Source: JAAZIN01 sp964441025 (GTDB lineage: Bacteria; Bacillota; Dethiobacteria; DTU022). Taken from it: a stretch of DNA of 45,352 nucleotides. Position numbers and translations under genes: made by a program. The notes beneath the pieces were generated by a model. The model did no database searches. It was given only the letters and a program-made list of their open reading frames with translations, and was not told where the DNA came from. The DNA is taken from NCBI GenBank assembly GCA_964441025.1, contig CAYTXG010000016.1, positions 1 through 45,352 on the forward strand, read 5' to 3'. Below, one piece after another: positions 24,612 through 33,197 of this stretch. The first letter of the stretch is position 1, and the number at the start of each line of letters is the position of its first letter.

Positions 24612-26579
24612 TTACCACCCGGCAGAGATCGCTTCAGTCTCGTATCGCTCCTGGGCCTGGCGGTGCACCCGCATCTTCCAGGTGCGCTCATCCAGAGCAG
24701 CCATGATCACATCAACGGACTTGTCGGGATCCTCTTCCCAGATAAAGTAGCCGCCGTAAACATCGTGGGCAATCTGCAGGGCTATGCCGTCAACAAGGGC
24801 GCTGCCGGTAATCTCCGGTGTCACGCCCACATGTGTGGGCATGCCCAGGGTGACGCACCAGCTGCCGATCGCTACGGCCTTTTCGCTCATCGCTTCGGGA
24901 GCCGAGGCCACATAAGGCACTTTTGGCGTATCCACGCCCCACTGGTTGGCCATGAGTGTATTCAAATCATAGGCGCGCGAATTGTCCACGCAGGAACCCA
25001 TGTGGAGAACCAGCGGCAGCTTATCATTCAGCTTACCGGCATTGGCTTCATTCAGCATGTGGAGAAAAGATTTCAGCCCGTCGCCGGCATGCTCTTCTAC
25101 AGCCTCCGCATTCATCAGGTTCAGCTTGGCCGCCGTCCCGGCCATGCAGCCGGTAGCAACCATGAGCACATTATTGGCCGCCAGGCCCTTGATCACTGTG
25201 ACGCAGCTGTGATCATGCATCACGCGCAGGTTGTTGCAGCCTGCCAGCAAAACAACGCCGCGCAACTGCCCCGAGTCGATGGCATCGGTAAGCACCTTGA
25301 TGGGGTTGTCGGAATTGACGGCAGCGAAGATATCGAGCATAGCCTCAACGCTGAAGCCGGCGGTAACCTTGTTTTTCAATTTTGGTACATCCACGCGATC
25401 GGGAAGACGCTCTTTGTAGGCCTCAATAGCCAGATGAATGATCTCGCGGGCTTTCTCCACCGCCCTATCTTCGGTAAATTCCACGTGGTAAGCCCCGGCG
25501 ATCTTGGAATGCGACATGGTGGTGATAATCCGGGTATGGAAACACTCCGACACCGCTTTAATGCCCGGCATGATACACTGCACATCAACAACCATGGCAT
25601 CAATGGCCCCGGTCATGATGGGCAGCTCCTGGGAAAGGAAGTTGGTCAGCAGGGGGACTCCCTGACGCATAAGAACCTCATTGCCGGTACAGCAAATCCC
25701 CATGCACTTGATCCCTTTTGCGCCTGCCGCCTCGGCTTCCGCCTTCATTTCGCGGGCTGCGCGGACAATCATCTCGCTCAAAAGAGGATTATGGCCGTGC
25801 AGAGCCACGTTGACCATCTCGGGATCGATGACCCCGAAATTCGCCTCCGAGGAGACCGGCTTGGGTGTGCCAAAAAGGATATCGGAAAGATCGGTGGCAA
25901 TATGCTCGGCGGCAAAGTCGGCCAGGGATGTCTTCAATCCCTGAAAGACCAGGTTGACGGGATCGGAGTCAACACCCATGTGGGTCTGACCCATGGTCTC
26001 AGAGATCGCAGTCTGAACACTGCGCGGGTGAATATTGCAATCTTCAAATTTCTCCATCCGACCCCTGGTTATAGTCCCTTCAAGCCAGCGCAGCGGCTCA
26101 TCGGTGAGCTTGGTGAAATCGCTGACCGCAGCATCAAGCACCTCTTTCAGCAGCGCTTTCTCCTCTTTTCCCTCTACCTGGAGGCCGATCATCCGGGCAA
26201 CACGCCGCAGTTTTTCAGGATCCTCTATTTTATAGTCAGGCGCATTCCCTTCAAGCATCTCGGTAACGGTATAGATAAGATGTCGACCGTGGTCGGCGTG
26301 AGCGCCGCATCCGCCGTTGATGGCGCGGATGAGATTGCGGGCGACAATGGTGTAACCATGCGCGCCACAGATACCTTTTGAAGCTTTTTTGGTGATGCGG
26401 CAGGGGCCCTGCAAACAGATGCGGCAGCAGATTCCGGTGCGGCCGAAGTTACACTGGGGCTGCATATTTACATAGCGATCATATGATGTTTCTATTGCCC
26501 CATCATTTCGCTTCAGGACTTCCAAAGCCGCGGGATCAACTGTTCTTTTATTGTCGGGCTTCTGTTTCTTTTCGGACAT
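24612..26579 (-). CDS. acsA: Carbon monoxide dehydrogenase catalytic subunit AcsA/CooS
   Basis: A 655-residue Ni-Fe CODH that reduces CO2 to CO for acetyl-CoA synthase or oxidises CO. The N-terminal D- and B-cluster cysteines appear in Q-C-N-F-G-R-T-G-I-C-C-R-I-C-L-Q-G-P-C (residues ~43-61) and G-I-C-G-A-H-G. C-cluster ligand regions are G-I-C-C-T-G-N-E-V near residue 295, D-V-Q-C-I-M-P near residue 333, L-L-A-G-C-N-N near residue 448, A-T-G-C-M-A-G near residue 477 and M-G-S-C-V-D-N near residue 527. Its ribosome binding site (GGAGG, 26593-26597) is 13 bases away, with an ATGTGA start-stop pair between. Adjacent acsB marks it as the bifunctional-complex CODH rather than a free one. Confidence 0.96.
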   Translation of the reverse strand: MSEKKQKPDNKRTVDPAALEVLKRNDGAIETSYDRYVNMQPQCNFGRTGICCRICLQGPCRITKKASKGICGAHGYTIVARNLIRAINGGCGAHADHGRHLIYTVTEMLEGNAPDYKIEDPEKLRRVARMIGLQVEGKEEKALLKEVLDAAVSDFTKLTDEPLRWLEGTITRGRMEKFEDCNIHPRSVQTAISETMGQTHMGVDSDPVNLVFQGLKTSLADFAAEHIATDLSDILFGTPKPVSSEANFGVIDPEMVNVALHGHNPLLSEMIVRAAREMKAEAEAAGAKGIKCMGICCTGNEVLMRQGVPLLTNFLSQELPIMTGAIDAMVVDVQCIMPGIKAVSECFHTRIITTMSHSKIAGAYHVEFTEDRAVEKAREIIHLAIEAYKERLPDRVDVPKLKNKVTAGFSVEAMLDIFAAVNSDNPIKVLTDAIDSGQLRGVVLLAGCNNLRVMHDHSCVTVIKGLAANNVLMVATGCMAGTAAKLNLMNAEAVEEHAGDGLKSFLHMLNEANAGKLNDKLPLVLHMGSCVDNSRAYDLNTLMANQWGVDTPKVPYVASAPEAMSEKAVAIGSWCVTLGMPTHVGVTPEITGSALVDGIALQIAHDVYGGYFIWEEDPDKSVDVIMAALDERTWKMRVHRQAQERYETEAISAGW

Positions 26580-26582
26580 GTC

Positions 26583-26597
26583 TCACATCTAACCTCC
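26583..26597 (-). promoter_or_regulatory. Ribosome binding site with a start-stop pair ahead of acsA
   Basis: On the minus strand GGAGG (26597-26593) is followed four bases later by ATG-TGA (26588-26583), then GAC and the acsA ATG. The minimal ATGTGA pair occupies a typical start distance, whereas acsA itself is 13 bases from the GGAGG. Whether ribosomes use the start-stop pair is unknown. Confidence 0.45.
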
Positions 26598-26648
26598 TTT
26601 AAAAATATTCAACCGATTCGTTTGAAAAAAAATTTATTATGGATTCTC

Positions 26649-27410
26649 TCAACCACCCCCGCAAATTTGCTTATAAACTTCCTCTATTCCGGGTATAAGA
26701 TCTTCTTTTTGAAAGCCCCGCCCTTCCATGCGGCGAGCTCTCTCCAGGACAGCTTCAGAATGGGGCAGCACAGCCAGGATGCGCTCCTGCGGCAGCACGG
26801 TGCGCAGAAAGTCTCGATCAGCCTGCGAGCGGATCTTGTTGCCAACAAAAGCCACCCGGGGCAGGGTAAGATCAGAAGCCAGCCGCTCCACCGCCAGCGC
26901 AGTCGCAACACCGGCCCTGGTCGGTTCAACCACCACCAGCATCAGCTCAACTCCGCGGGCGGTGCCCCGCGTTAAGTGCTCAATCCCGGCGCTCATATCC
27001 AGTACCACCGCTTCCGGCCGTTCCAGAAGCACACTGGTCAAAACAGCATTCAAAAAAGCATTTTCCTTGCAGTAACAGGCGGAGCCTCCCTGCTTGATTC
27101 CCCCCATCTTAAGGAAACGAATCGTCCCATCATGAAGAACATAGTCTTCGAGAATATCTTCAACTGAAGGGTTAAGATCCACAAAAGCGCCCCCGCCGGC
27201 ATTCTTTTCGGCAATGACATCTTGAAGTTCGCACAGCGGCGGCAGCGCGTCCAGACTTTCCGGTTCAAGCCCTAAAACCAGTCCCAGATTGGCATCGGGA
27301 TCAGCGTCAATTGCAAATGCTGGGGAGCTGCGCGCCTTGAGACAGTAGAGCAAATTGGCGGCAACAGTGGTCTTGCCGGCCCCGCCCTTGCCGGAAATAG
27401 CAATCTTCAA
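26649..27410 (-). CDS. cooC: CO dehydrogenase nickel-insertion/maturation ATPase CooC
   Basis: A ~253-residue MinD/ParA-type P-loop ATPase that helps load nickel into CODH or ACS. It begins with the deviant Walker A K-G-G-A-G-K-T-T near residue 8, has D-A-D-P-D-A-N-L near residue 36, the CooC-specific C-Y-C-K-E-N motif near residue 110 (the CxC pair that holds the dimer metal), and V-V-L-D-M-S-A-G-I-E-H near residue 135. The frame runs up to ATG 27425, but TTG at 27410 stands six bases after AGGAGG and removes a five-residue tail before the usual K-I-A-I-S start, so I use it. It is first in the CODH/ACS operon; AcsF would be an equivalent name in acetogens. Confidence 0.9.
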   Translation of the reverse strand: MKIAISGKGGAGKTTVAANLLYCLKARSSPAFAIDADPDANLGLVLGLEPESLDALPPLCELQDVIAEKNAGGGAFVDLNPSVEDILEDYVLHDGTIRFLKMGGIKQGGSACYCKENAFLNAVLTSVLLERPEAVVLDMSAGIEHLTRGTARGVELMLVVVEPTRAGVATALAVERLASDLTLPRVAFVGNKIRSQADRDFLRTVLPQERILAVLPHSEAVLERARRMEGRGFQKEDLIPGIEEVYKQICGGG

Positions 27411-27546
27411 ACCGTTCCTCCTCATAAAAAGACAAATTTATGTTAGCTGATTTGACACAACAATCCTATTCGACAGAGTCGATTAAAATTCCTTTACCTG
27501 CATAAAAGTTTGTAATTTCACTAAACTTAGACTAAAATACGACTAT
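27411..27546 (-). promoter_or_regulatory. Leader/promoter region of the CODH/ACS operon
   Basis: AT-rich spacer between the clpC terminator and cooC. As the upstream transcript ends at 27547-27573, the cooC-acs promoter must be here, but no convincing -35/-10 pair stands out. A small CGACTCTGTCG palindrome lies at about 27470-27481. Confidence 0.35.
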
Positions 27547-27573
27547 AAAAAAACCCGGGTGATGCACCCGGGT
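27547..27573 (-). terminator. Intrinsic terminator of the ctsR-clpC operon
   Basis: A 9-bp perfect stem (ACCCGGGTG and complement, 3-base loop) followed by seven T on the minus strand, about 40 bases after the clpC stop. Confidence 0.9.
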
Positions 27574-27614
27574 CCCTATATGAACAGTCAACCTGCGCCG
27601 GCTAACTGCGGCGA

Positions 27615-30056
27615 TTACTTTTTATTTGCACCGCTTTGAAACCTGTACCGGCCATCCTCAGCTGTCACGGCAATGGTATCGCCGGGCGCGATTTTTCCCT
27701 GGAGCATCTCTTCGGAGATGCTGTCCTCCAACCGCTTCTGGATCACCCGCCGCAGCGGGCGCGCCCCAAAGGTGGGATCAAAGCCCTCCTTCACCAGGGC
27801 TGCCCTGGCTTCGGGGGAGACATCAACCTTGAGGCCGTATTCGGAAACCCTCTGATTCAGCTCTTCGAGCATAATCGCCACAATCTGCTCAATATGCTCC
27901 TCGCTGAGCGCATGGAAAACGATAATATCATCAACCCGGTTAAGGAACTCGGGACGGAAAGTTCGTTTCAAATCCGACAGAATTCGCTCCTTCATCCGCT
28001 CATGGCTGTCGGCCTCATCAGCCGCGCCAAAACCGAGGGCTGTTCTCTGCATGAATGTCGCCCCCACGTTAGAGGTCATAATTACAACGACATTTCTAAA
28101 GTCAACAGTACGCCCTTTTCCATCGGTAAGCCTGCCGTCCTCCAGGATCTGCAGCAGAACATTGAAGACATCGGGATGCGCCTTCTCAATTTCATCAAAA
28201 AGGACCACCGAGTAGGGCTTGCGGCGGACCTGTTCGGTAAGCTGGCCACCTTCATCATAGCCGACATAGCCCGGGGGAGCCCCGATAAGGCGGGCGGCAG
28301 TGTGCTTCTCCATATACTCGGACATGTCCAGCCTGATCATGTTTCGCTCATCGCCGAACATGGCCTCGGCCAGGGCCCGGGCCAGCTCGGTCTTCCCAAC
28401 CCCGGTGGGGCCGAGAAAGATAAAGGAGCCTACCGGGCGCTTCGGATCCTTGAGGCCTGCCCTGGCGCGGCGGATGGCCCGCGAAACCGACTCAACAGCT
28501 TCATCCTGCCCGATGACCCGCTCATGCAGGATCTGCTCAAGGTTCAACAGGCGGGAGGATTCTTCTTCGGCAAGTTTTTTCACCGGAACACCGGTCCAGC
28601 TGGAAACAATATAGGCTACATCCTCATCCGTAACCATGGAGAGATCGGCAATGCCGATCTGCTGCTCCCACTCTTTCTTCAACTCTGAAAGCTCCTCTTT
28701 TATCTTCCGCTCCTGGTCCCGCAGTTCTGCGGCCTGTTCAAATTCCTGATTGCGCACCGCCGCCTCCTTCTCCGTGCGCAGGTTGGCCAGCTTCTCTTCG
28801 ATCTGCTTCAGATCGGGAGGGGCGGTATAGCTGCGGATGCGGACCCGCGAAGCAGCCTCGTCAATAAGGTCGATGGCTTTATCCGGGAGAAACCGGTCGG
28901 AAATATAGCGGTCGGAGAGGTTCACAGCCGCCTCCAGGGCCTCGTCGGTAATTTTGACCTTGTGATGTGCTTCATAGCGGTCGCGCAGCCCCTTCAGAAT
29001 TGCCAGGCTCTCCTCCTTGTCCGGTTCACCGACAACGATGGGCTGAAAGCGCCGCTCCAGCGCAGGATCTTTCTCAATATGCTTGCGGTACTCATCCAGC
29101 GTGGTTGCCCCGATGCACTGCATCTCCCCGCGGGCCAGGGCTGGCTTGAGAATATTCGAAGCATCGATCGCCCCCTCGGCGGCTCCCGCCCCGATAATCG
29201 TATGCAGTTCGTCTATAAAAACCATGACATTGCCCGCCTGGCGCAGCTCCTGCATCAGCTTGCGCAAGCGCTCTTCAAATTCACCGCGGTACTTGGTTCC
29301 CGCTACAACCGCCGCCAGCTCTATGGTCACCAGCCTTTTACCGCGCAGAATATCAGGCACATTGCTCTCCATAATCCGCTGGGCCAACCCTTCGGCAATA
29401 GCTGTCTTGCCCACACCGGGCTCGCCGATGAGGCAAGGGTTATTTTTGGTGCGCCGGCTTAAAACCTGTATAACCCTCTCGATCTCCTTGTCCCTGCCGA
29501 TGACAGGATCAAGCTTACCCTCGCGGGCCAGTTTGGTCAGATCCCGGCCAAAGGTATCCACTGTCGGTGTTTGCGGGCTGCTTTTCCCCCCGACCTCGGG
29601 ATGCGCTGCGCCCTCTTCTCCGCCCAGCAGCTGGATCACCTCTTTGCGGGCGCGCTTCAGATCAATTTCCATATTGGTCAGGACCTGGGCGGCAATACCC
29701 TCGCCTTCACGCAGCAGCCCGAGAAGGATATGCTCGGTGCCCACATAGTTGTGGCCGAGATTCTGACTTTCTTCAATGGAAAGCTCCACCACCCTCTTGG
29801 CCCGGGGCGTATAGGTGATCCCCTGGAACAGGATTTTATCACCCCTGGGGGTTATCCGCTCCACCTCGGAGCGCACCCTGTTCAGATCCACATTCATGTT
29901 TTGCAGGGCGCGGGCGGCAATGCCCGAACCCTCCCTGACCAAACCCAGAAGCAGGTGCTCTGTCCCGATAAAATTATGGCTCAACCTTTTTGCCTCCTCC
30001 TGGGCCAGCACAAGTACCTGCTGGGCCCGTTCGGTAAAGCGGCTGAACATAAACAT
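27615..30056 (-). CDS. clpC: ATP-dependent Clp protease ATP-binding subunit ClpC
   Basis: An 813-residue Hsp100 unfoldase that feeds proteins to ClpP. It has the double Clp N-domain (residues ~3-145), first AAA+ module with Walker A G-E-P-G-V-G-K-T-A near residue 212 and Walker B V-M-V-F-I-D-E-L-H near residue 278, a middle coiled-coil with a UVR-like segment (E-A-A-V-R-N-Q-E-F-E-Q-A-A-E-L-R-D near residue 430), and the second AAA+ module with G-P-T-G-V-G-K-T-E near residue 548. The middle domain is the McsA/McsB and MecA interaction region in ClpC. ATG at 30056 has GAGGTG eight bases upstream. It is the last gene of the ctsR operon. Confidence 0.97.
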   Translation of the reverse strand: MFMFSRFTERAQQVLVLAQEEAKRLSHNFIGTEHLLLGLVREGSGIAARALQNMNVDLNRVRSEVERITPRGDKILFQGITYTPRAKRVVELSIEESQNLGHNYVGTEHILLGLLREGEGIAAQVLTNMEIDLKRARKEVIQLLGGEEGAAHPEVGGKSSPQTPTVDTFGRDLTKLAREGKLDPVIGRDKEIERVIQVLSRRTKNNPCLIGEPGVGKTAIAEGLAQRIMESNVPDILRGKRLVTIELAAVVAGTKYRGEFEERLRKLMQELRQAGNVMVFIDELHTIIGAGAAEGAIDASNILKPALARGEMQCIGATTLDEYRKHIEKDPALERRFQPIVVGEPDKEESLAILKGLRDRYEAHHKVKITDEALEAAVNLSDRYISDRFLPDKAIDLIDEAASRVRIRSYTAPPDLKQIEEKLANLRTEKEAAVRNQEFEQAAELRDQERKIKEELSELKKEWEQQIGIADLSMVTDEDVAYIVSSWTGVPVKKLAEEESSRLLNLEQILHERVIGQDEAVESVSRAIRRARAGLKDPKRPVGSFIFLGPTGVGKTELARALAEAMFGDERNMIRLDMSEYMEKHTAARLIGAPPGYVGYDEGGQLTEQVRRKPYSVVLFDEIEKAHPDVFNVLLQILEDGRLTDGKGRTVDFRNVVVIMTSNVGATFMQRTALGFGAADEADSHERMKERILSDLKRTFRPEFLNRVDDIIVFHALSEEHIEQIVAIMLEELNQRVSEYGLKVDVSPEARAALVKEGFDPTFGARPLRRVIQKRLEDSISEEMLQGKIAPGDTIAVTAEDGRYRFQSGANKK

Positions 30057-30108
30057 TTCTCATTCACCTCGCATCAAATAATTGTATCCTCTTTTAAAGC
30101 CGTTAGAC

Positions 30109-31164
30109 TTACTTACTGAACTGCTCCATAAATTTCTTTAGCCGCGCCGGCCTTTCCAGATCCCTCTCCGCCGGGCTCAGCTCCCTCCCGGCCATGATCT
30201 GCAGGCAAGCCGGGCTGATGGCAACAAACATTTCATTGAGCAGTTTTCGATCCACTCCCTTTAACAACCCCAGGTCATAACCAAGCCGGACATCTGAAAG
30301 AAGCTGCATCGCCTCCTGCGAACTCATCAGCTGAGCATACTTGAGCTGACCCAGGGCGCGCCATGACCGGTCCGCGATCCGGGCCCGGTTTTCGTTGAGC
30401 AGCGCCTGGCGGGCAGCCTGCTCCTGCTCGATAACCTGGCGGGTAACCCCGCCAAGGTTGCGGATGATCTCCTCCTCGGACTGGCCCAGGGTGATCTGAT
30501 TCGAGATCTGAACCAGATTGCCGATAATCTCTGTCCCCTCTCCATACAAACCCCTTACCGCCAGCCCGACCTGGGAGAGCGCCCCCAGGAGCCGGTTGGC
30601 CTGACCGGTCATGATCAGAGCCGGCAGGTGCAGCATAACCGAGGCCCGCAGCCCGGTGCCCACATTGGTGGGGCAGGCGGTGAGGTAGCCATAAGCCTCG
30701 TCAAAGGCGTAATTTATTTCCTCCTCGAGGAAGTCATCATAACGGTCCGCTTCCTGAAGGGCCTCCTCCAGCTGCAGCCCGGGCAGAATAACCTGGATCC
30801 TCAGGTGATCTTCTTCATTAATCATAATACTGACCGCTTCATCCCGCCGCAACAGCAAAGCCCCATGCTGCGATTCGCGGGCCAAACAGGGACTGGCCAG
30901 GTGCTTTTCTACAAGGAGCTCCTTTTCCAACGGAGCAAGGCCTTGTACGGGCATAAATACAAATTCCCCAAAGGCCTCCTTCCGGGAAGCCGCTGTAGCG
31001 GCCGCAAGCTCCTGAATACGCCTGGTTTGGGCGTCGGAGGCAAGGTAGGGAAAGGGAATTCCCCGGACATTGCGGGCAATACGCACCCGCGAACTGATCA
31101 CAGTGTCCGCTTCGGGTCCGCTCCCATCCATCCACTTGCTAAAAACCACCTGCTTCTGCTTCAC
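30109..31164 (-). CDS. mcsB: Protein arginine kinase McsB
   Basis: A 351-residue phosphagen-kinase-fold enzyme that phosphorylates arginines, marking proteins for ClpCP and inactivating CtsR. Family features are S-S-R-V-R-I-A-R-N-V-R-G near residue 24, I-N-E-E-D-H-L-R-I-Q near residue 115, C-P-T-N-V-G-T-G-L-R-A-S-V-M near residue 162, and R-G-L-Y-G-E-G-T near residue 204. Start GTG at 31164 overlaps the mcsA stop as GTGA, so the two are coupled. Its position between mcsA and clpC is the standard Gram-positive arrangement. Confidence 0.96.
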   Translation of the reverse strand: MKQKQVVFSKWMDGSGPEADTVISSRVRIARNVRGIPFPYLASDAQTRRIQELAAATAASRKEAFGEFVFMPVQGLAPLEKELLVEKHLASPCLARESQHGALLLRRDEAVSIMINEEDHLRIQVILPGLQLEEALQEADRYDDFLEEEINYAFDEAYGYLTACPTNVGTGLRASVMLHLPALIMTGQANRLLGALSQVGLAVRGLYGEGTEIIGNLVQISNQITLGQSEEEIIRNLGGVTRQVIEQEQAARQALLNENRARIADRSWRALGQLKYAQLMSSQEAMQLLSDVRLGYDLGLLKGVDRKLLNEMFVAISPACLQIMAGRELSPAERDLERPARLKKFMEQFSK

Positions 31165-31685
31165 TGCTGCCTCCCCTCCTCCAACTTTTTCTCCATAGAT
31201 TTGATCTGATCGCGCAGCCGGGCCGCTTCCTCAAACTCCTCTTTCTGTACCCTTAGTTTAAGTTCTTCCCGCAGCCGCTCGAGTTCCCGGACAAAGCGGA
31301 CCGCGCCCTGGCTCCGGTGGGGCACCTTGCCTGTATGCCGGGTGCTTCCGTGAATGCGGCGCAGCAGCGGCATAAGCTGCTCGTTGAAAGCGGGATAGCA
31401 GTCGCTGCAGCCCAACCTTCCAATCTGGCTGAACTGGGCAAATGTGAGTGCGCAGGAAGGACACTGCACCTTTGCTTTGCGCTGCGCCTCCCGCGAACCG
31501 CGCATACCCTCTCCAAGCAGGCTGCCGAGCAGATCATGGAGCGATAGTTTGGGCTCAAAGGAAAAATCCAGTTCATCATGGGCCTGGGCACAGCGCCTGC
31601 ACAGATGAAGTTCAGTCTTGCGTCCGTTGACAATCTTCGTTATATGCACCGTTGCCGTTTCCTGCCCGCATTCCTGGCAAACCAT
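31161..31685 (-). CDS. mcsA: Zinc-finger/UVR protein McsA, activator of McsB
   Basis: A 174-residue protein with three cysteine pairs in the first ~100 residues (C-Q-E-C, C-R-R-C, then C-P-S-C and C-S-D-C), expected to bind zinc, and a C-terminal UVR domain (Q-K-E-E-F-E-E-A-A-R-L-R-D-Q-I near residue 150). In known systems McsA stimulates McsB and modulates CtsR release. ATG at 31685 has an AGGGGG about nine bases upstream. It is 16 bases after ctsR and overlaps mcsB. Confidence 0.95.
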   Translation of the reverse strand: MVCQECGQETATVHITKIVNGRKTELHLCRRCAQAHDELDFSFEPKLSLHDLLGSLLGEGMRGSREAQRKAKVQCPSCALTFAQFSQIGRLGCSDCYPAFNEQLMPLLRRIHGSTRHTGKVPHRSQGAVRFVRELERLREELKLRVQKEEFEEAARLRDQIKSMEKKLEEGRQQ

Positions 31686-31701
31686 TCAGGCAGCCCCCTT
31701 C

Positions 31702-32172
31702 TCAGTATCTGTTTTTGATAATTGCTTCCAGAGAAGCCTGGAACAATTTTTTCTGAACCTCCCTGATCCCCTCCAGGTCAAGCCCCTGGTAATTGCTGTC
31801 CTGCAGCAGTACACCGATCATCTGCGCTTCGCGCCGGGAAAGGACCCTCTCCTCAAGGATCAGCTTTACAAATTGTTTCGCCTGCGCCGGTTCAAAAGGC
31901 TCGCTTTCAAGCTCTCTCAAGATCTCCACCCAACTCCGGCCTTGTGGATGAACGATGCGGTAAATGCGGATATAGCCGCTGCCGCCCCGCCTGCTCTCCA
32001 CCAGGTAGCCGCGCGCCGCAGAAAAGCGGCTGCTCAGCACATAGTTAACCTGCGAAGGTACACAGGAAAACTTCCGTGCCAGCTCGGCGCGCCGGATATC
32101 CACATAGTTCCGCGTGCTGATAGCCAGCAGTTTCTTCAGATATTCTTCGATATGATCCGTTAACGAAGCCAC
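31702..32172 (-). CDS. ctsR: Transcriptional repressor of class III stress genes CtsR
   Basis: A 156-residue repressor of clp genes. The N-terminal winged helix-turn-helix reads S-L-T-D-H-I-E-E-Y-L-K-K, then V-D-I-R-R-A-E-L-A-R-K-F-S-C-V-P-S-Q-V-N-Y-V-L near residue 23, the glycine-rich R-G-G-S-G-Y-I-R-I wing tip near residue 62 that senses heat, and a C-terminal helical dimer domain. The start is GTG at 32172. It leads the operon ctsR-mcsA-mcsB-clpC and two CtsR boxes lie upstream, so it represses itself. Confidence 0.96.
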   Translation of the reverse strand: MASLTDHIEEYLKKLLAISTRNYVDIRRAELARKFSCVPSQVNYVLSSRFSAARGYLVESRRGGSGYIRIYRIVHPQGRSWVEILRELESEPFEPAQAKQFVKLILEERVLSRREAQMIGVLLQDSNYQGLDLEGIREVQKKLFQASLEAIIKNRY

Positions 32173-32196
32173 AGGCGCCGCCTTTCCCCGGGTTTT

Positions 32197-32213
32197 CCTG
32201 ATCTATTTTGACC
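32197..32213 (-). promoter_or_regulatory. CtsR operator, box 2 (degenerate)
   Basis: Minus strand GGTCAAA-ATA-GATCAGG, a heptad repeat with a 3-base spacer like the CtsR consensus; the first half is perfect and the second matches in four to five bases. It is 25 bases before the ctsR start codon. Confidence 0.6.
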
Positions 32214-32227
32214 AACAGGCATTACTA

Positions 32228-32236
32228 AATATACCA
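32228..32236 (-). promoter_or_regulatory. Extended -10 promoter element for the ctsR operon
   Basis: Minus strand TGGTATATT, an extended -10 form, placed between the two CtsR boxes, so repressor binding would block it. No good -35 is seen. A TATAAT at 32322-32327 on the same strand is an alternative -10, in which case both boxes would lie in the leader. Confidence 0.4.
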
Positions 32237-32252
32237 TATTATCAGAAATACT

Positions 32253-32269
32253 CCTGACCTTCTTTGACC
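32253..32269 (-). promoter_or_regulatory. CtsR operator, box 1
   Basis: Minus strand GGTCAAA-GAA-GGTCAGG, two heptads three bases apart, close to the known CtsR tandem consensus GGTCAAA-NAN-GGTCAAA. It lies about 80 bases upstream of ctsR. Confidence 0.8.
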
Positions 32270-32450
32270 TTCAGAGATATTTTACCCCGCCCTCACCCCA
32301 TAATCAAGAGCCGTCTAATTTATTATACCGCCGCCGCCGGCCTACAACTCTTGTTTTCAAGGGATAGATCAGTTTTTCTCATGATTTTGATATATTGGGG
32401 GTTAATACAGATGGGTTGTCTGCGCCCTCTGCTGCGCAAAGCCTGCCTTC

Positions 32451-33176
32451 CTACGCTGATGCGGAAGGCCTGGAATAGAAGCCCACCGGCACCTCTTCGC
32501 CCTGCCAGCGGACCTGCTGTATCCCCTCCATAAAAGCCAGCCGCTGGAATAGATGGTTGGAGTTAAAATTCAGCGGGACTACAAGCATAAATTCAATATC
32601 AATGGACTTAATCCCCCCGTCTCCCGGAAGGGGGGGGCCGTGCATCTCAATCTTCAGGATGTTGATTTTAAGGTCGCTAAAGATACCAGCTACTTCACCT
32701 ACAAGTCCCGCCCGATCGGTCATATGCAAAGAGAGACGCTTGCCCCGGTATGATGAAAGAAAAACCCTGTCGAGACGGCCCAGCGCCAGCAAACTGATCA
32801 GAACAAGCAGAGTTGCCAGCATGGCTCCGAAATAGAAACCGATTCCCACCGCCAGGCCGATTGCCGCAACAGCCCACAGGCATGCCGCTGTAGTCAGCCC
32901 GCGAATACTGCCCCGCTGTCTGAGAATTGTACCTGCGCCCAGAAAACCGATCCCTGTAACCACGGAGGCGGCGATGCGGCTGGGATCGGCCATCTCTGCC
33001 ATGGGTCCGGTAAAGGCATAGGCTGAAACCATCATAATCAGGGATGCACCGACACAAACGAGAATATGAGTGCGAAAACCTGCCGGCAAGTTCTGACTTT
33101 CTCTTTCAAAGCCGACTGCCCCGCCAAAAACGATGGCCAAACCAAGGCGTAAAGCAATTTCCCAATAAGGAAGCAT
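32451..33176 (-). CDS. MgtC/SapB family membrane protein
   Basis: A ~241-residue protein with an N-terminal membrane domain of about four to five helices and a soluble C-terminal domain. Family marks are the L-R-L-G-L-A-I-V-F-G-G-A-V-G-F-E-R-E start, A-G-F-R-T-H-I-L-V-C-V-G-A-S-L-I near residue 32, G-I-G-F-L-G-A-G-T-I-L-R near residue 77 and G-L-T-T-A-A-C-L-W-A-V-A near residue 94. Members are linked to magnesium or phosphate homeostasis, but the transport activity is not established. The frame begins at GTG 33188; the ATG at 33176 fits the GAGAGGGTG site better. Likely a single gene. Confidence 0.9.
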   Translation of the reverse strand: MLPYWEIALRLGLAIVFGGAVGFERESQNLPAGFRTHILVCVGASLIMMVSAYAFTGPMAEMADPSRIAASVVTGIGFLGAGTILRQRGSIRGLTTAACLWAVAAIGLAVGIGFYFGAMLATLLVLISLLALGRLDRVFLSSYRGKRLSLHMTDRAGLVGEVAGIFSDLKINILKIEMHGPPLPGDGGIKSIDIEFMLVVPLNFNSNHLFQRLAFMEGIQQVRWQGEEVPVGFYSRPSASA

Positions 33177-33197
33177 AACCGCCAACACCCTCTCCAG

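Noticed and set aside
24663..26381. A 572-codon open frame on the plus strand opposite acsA
   Set aside because: It is a mirror of the high-GC CODH gene on the minus strand; it has no family motifs, no ribosome binding site and no independent promoter.
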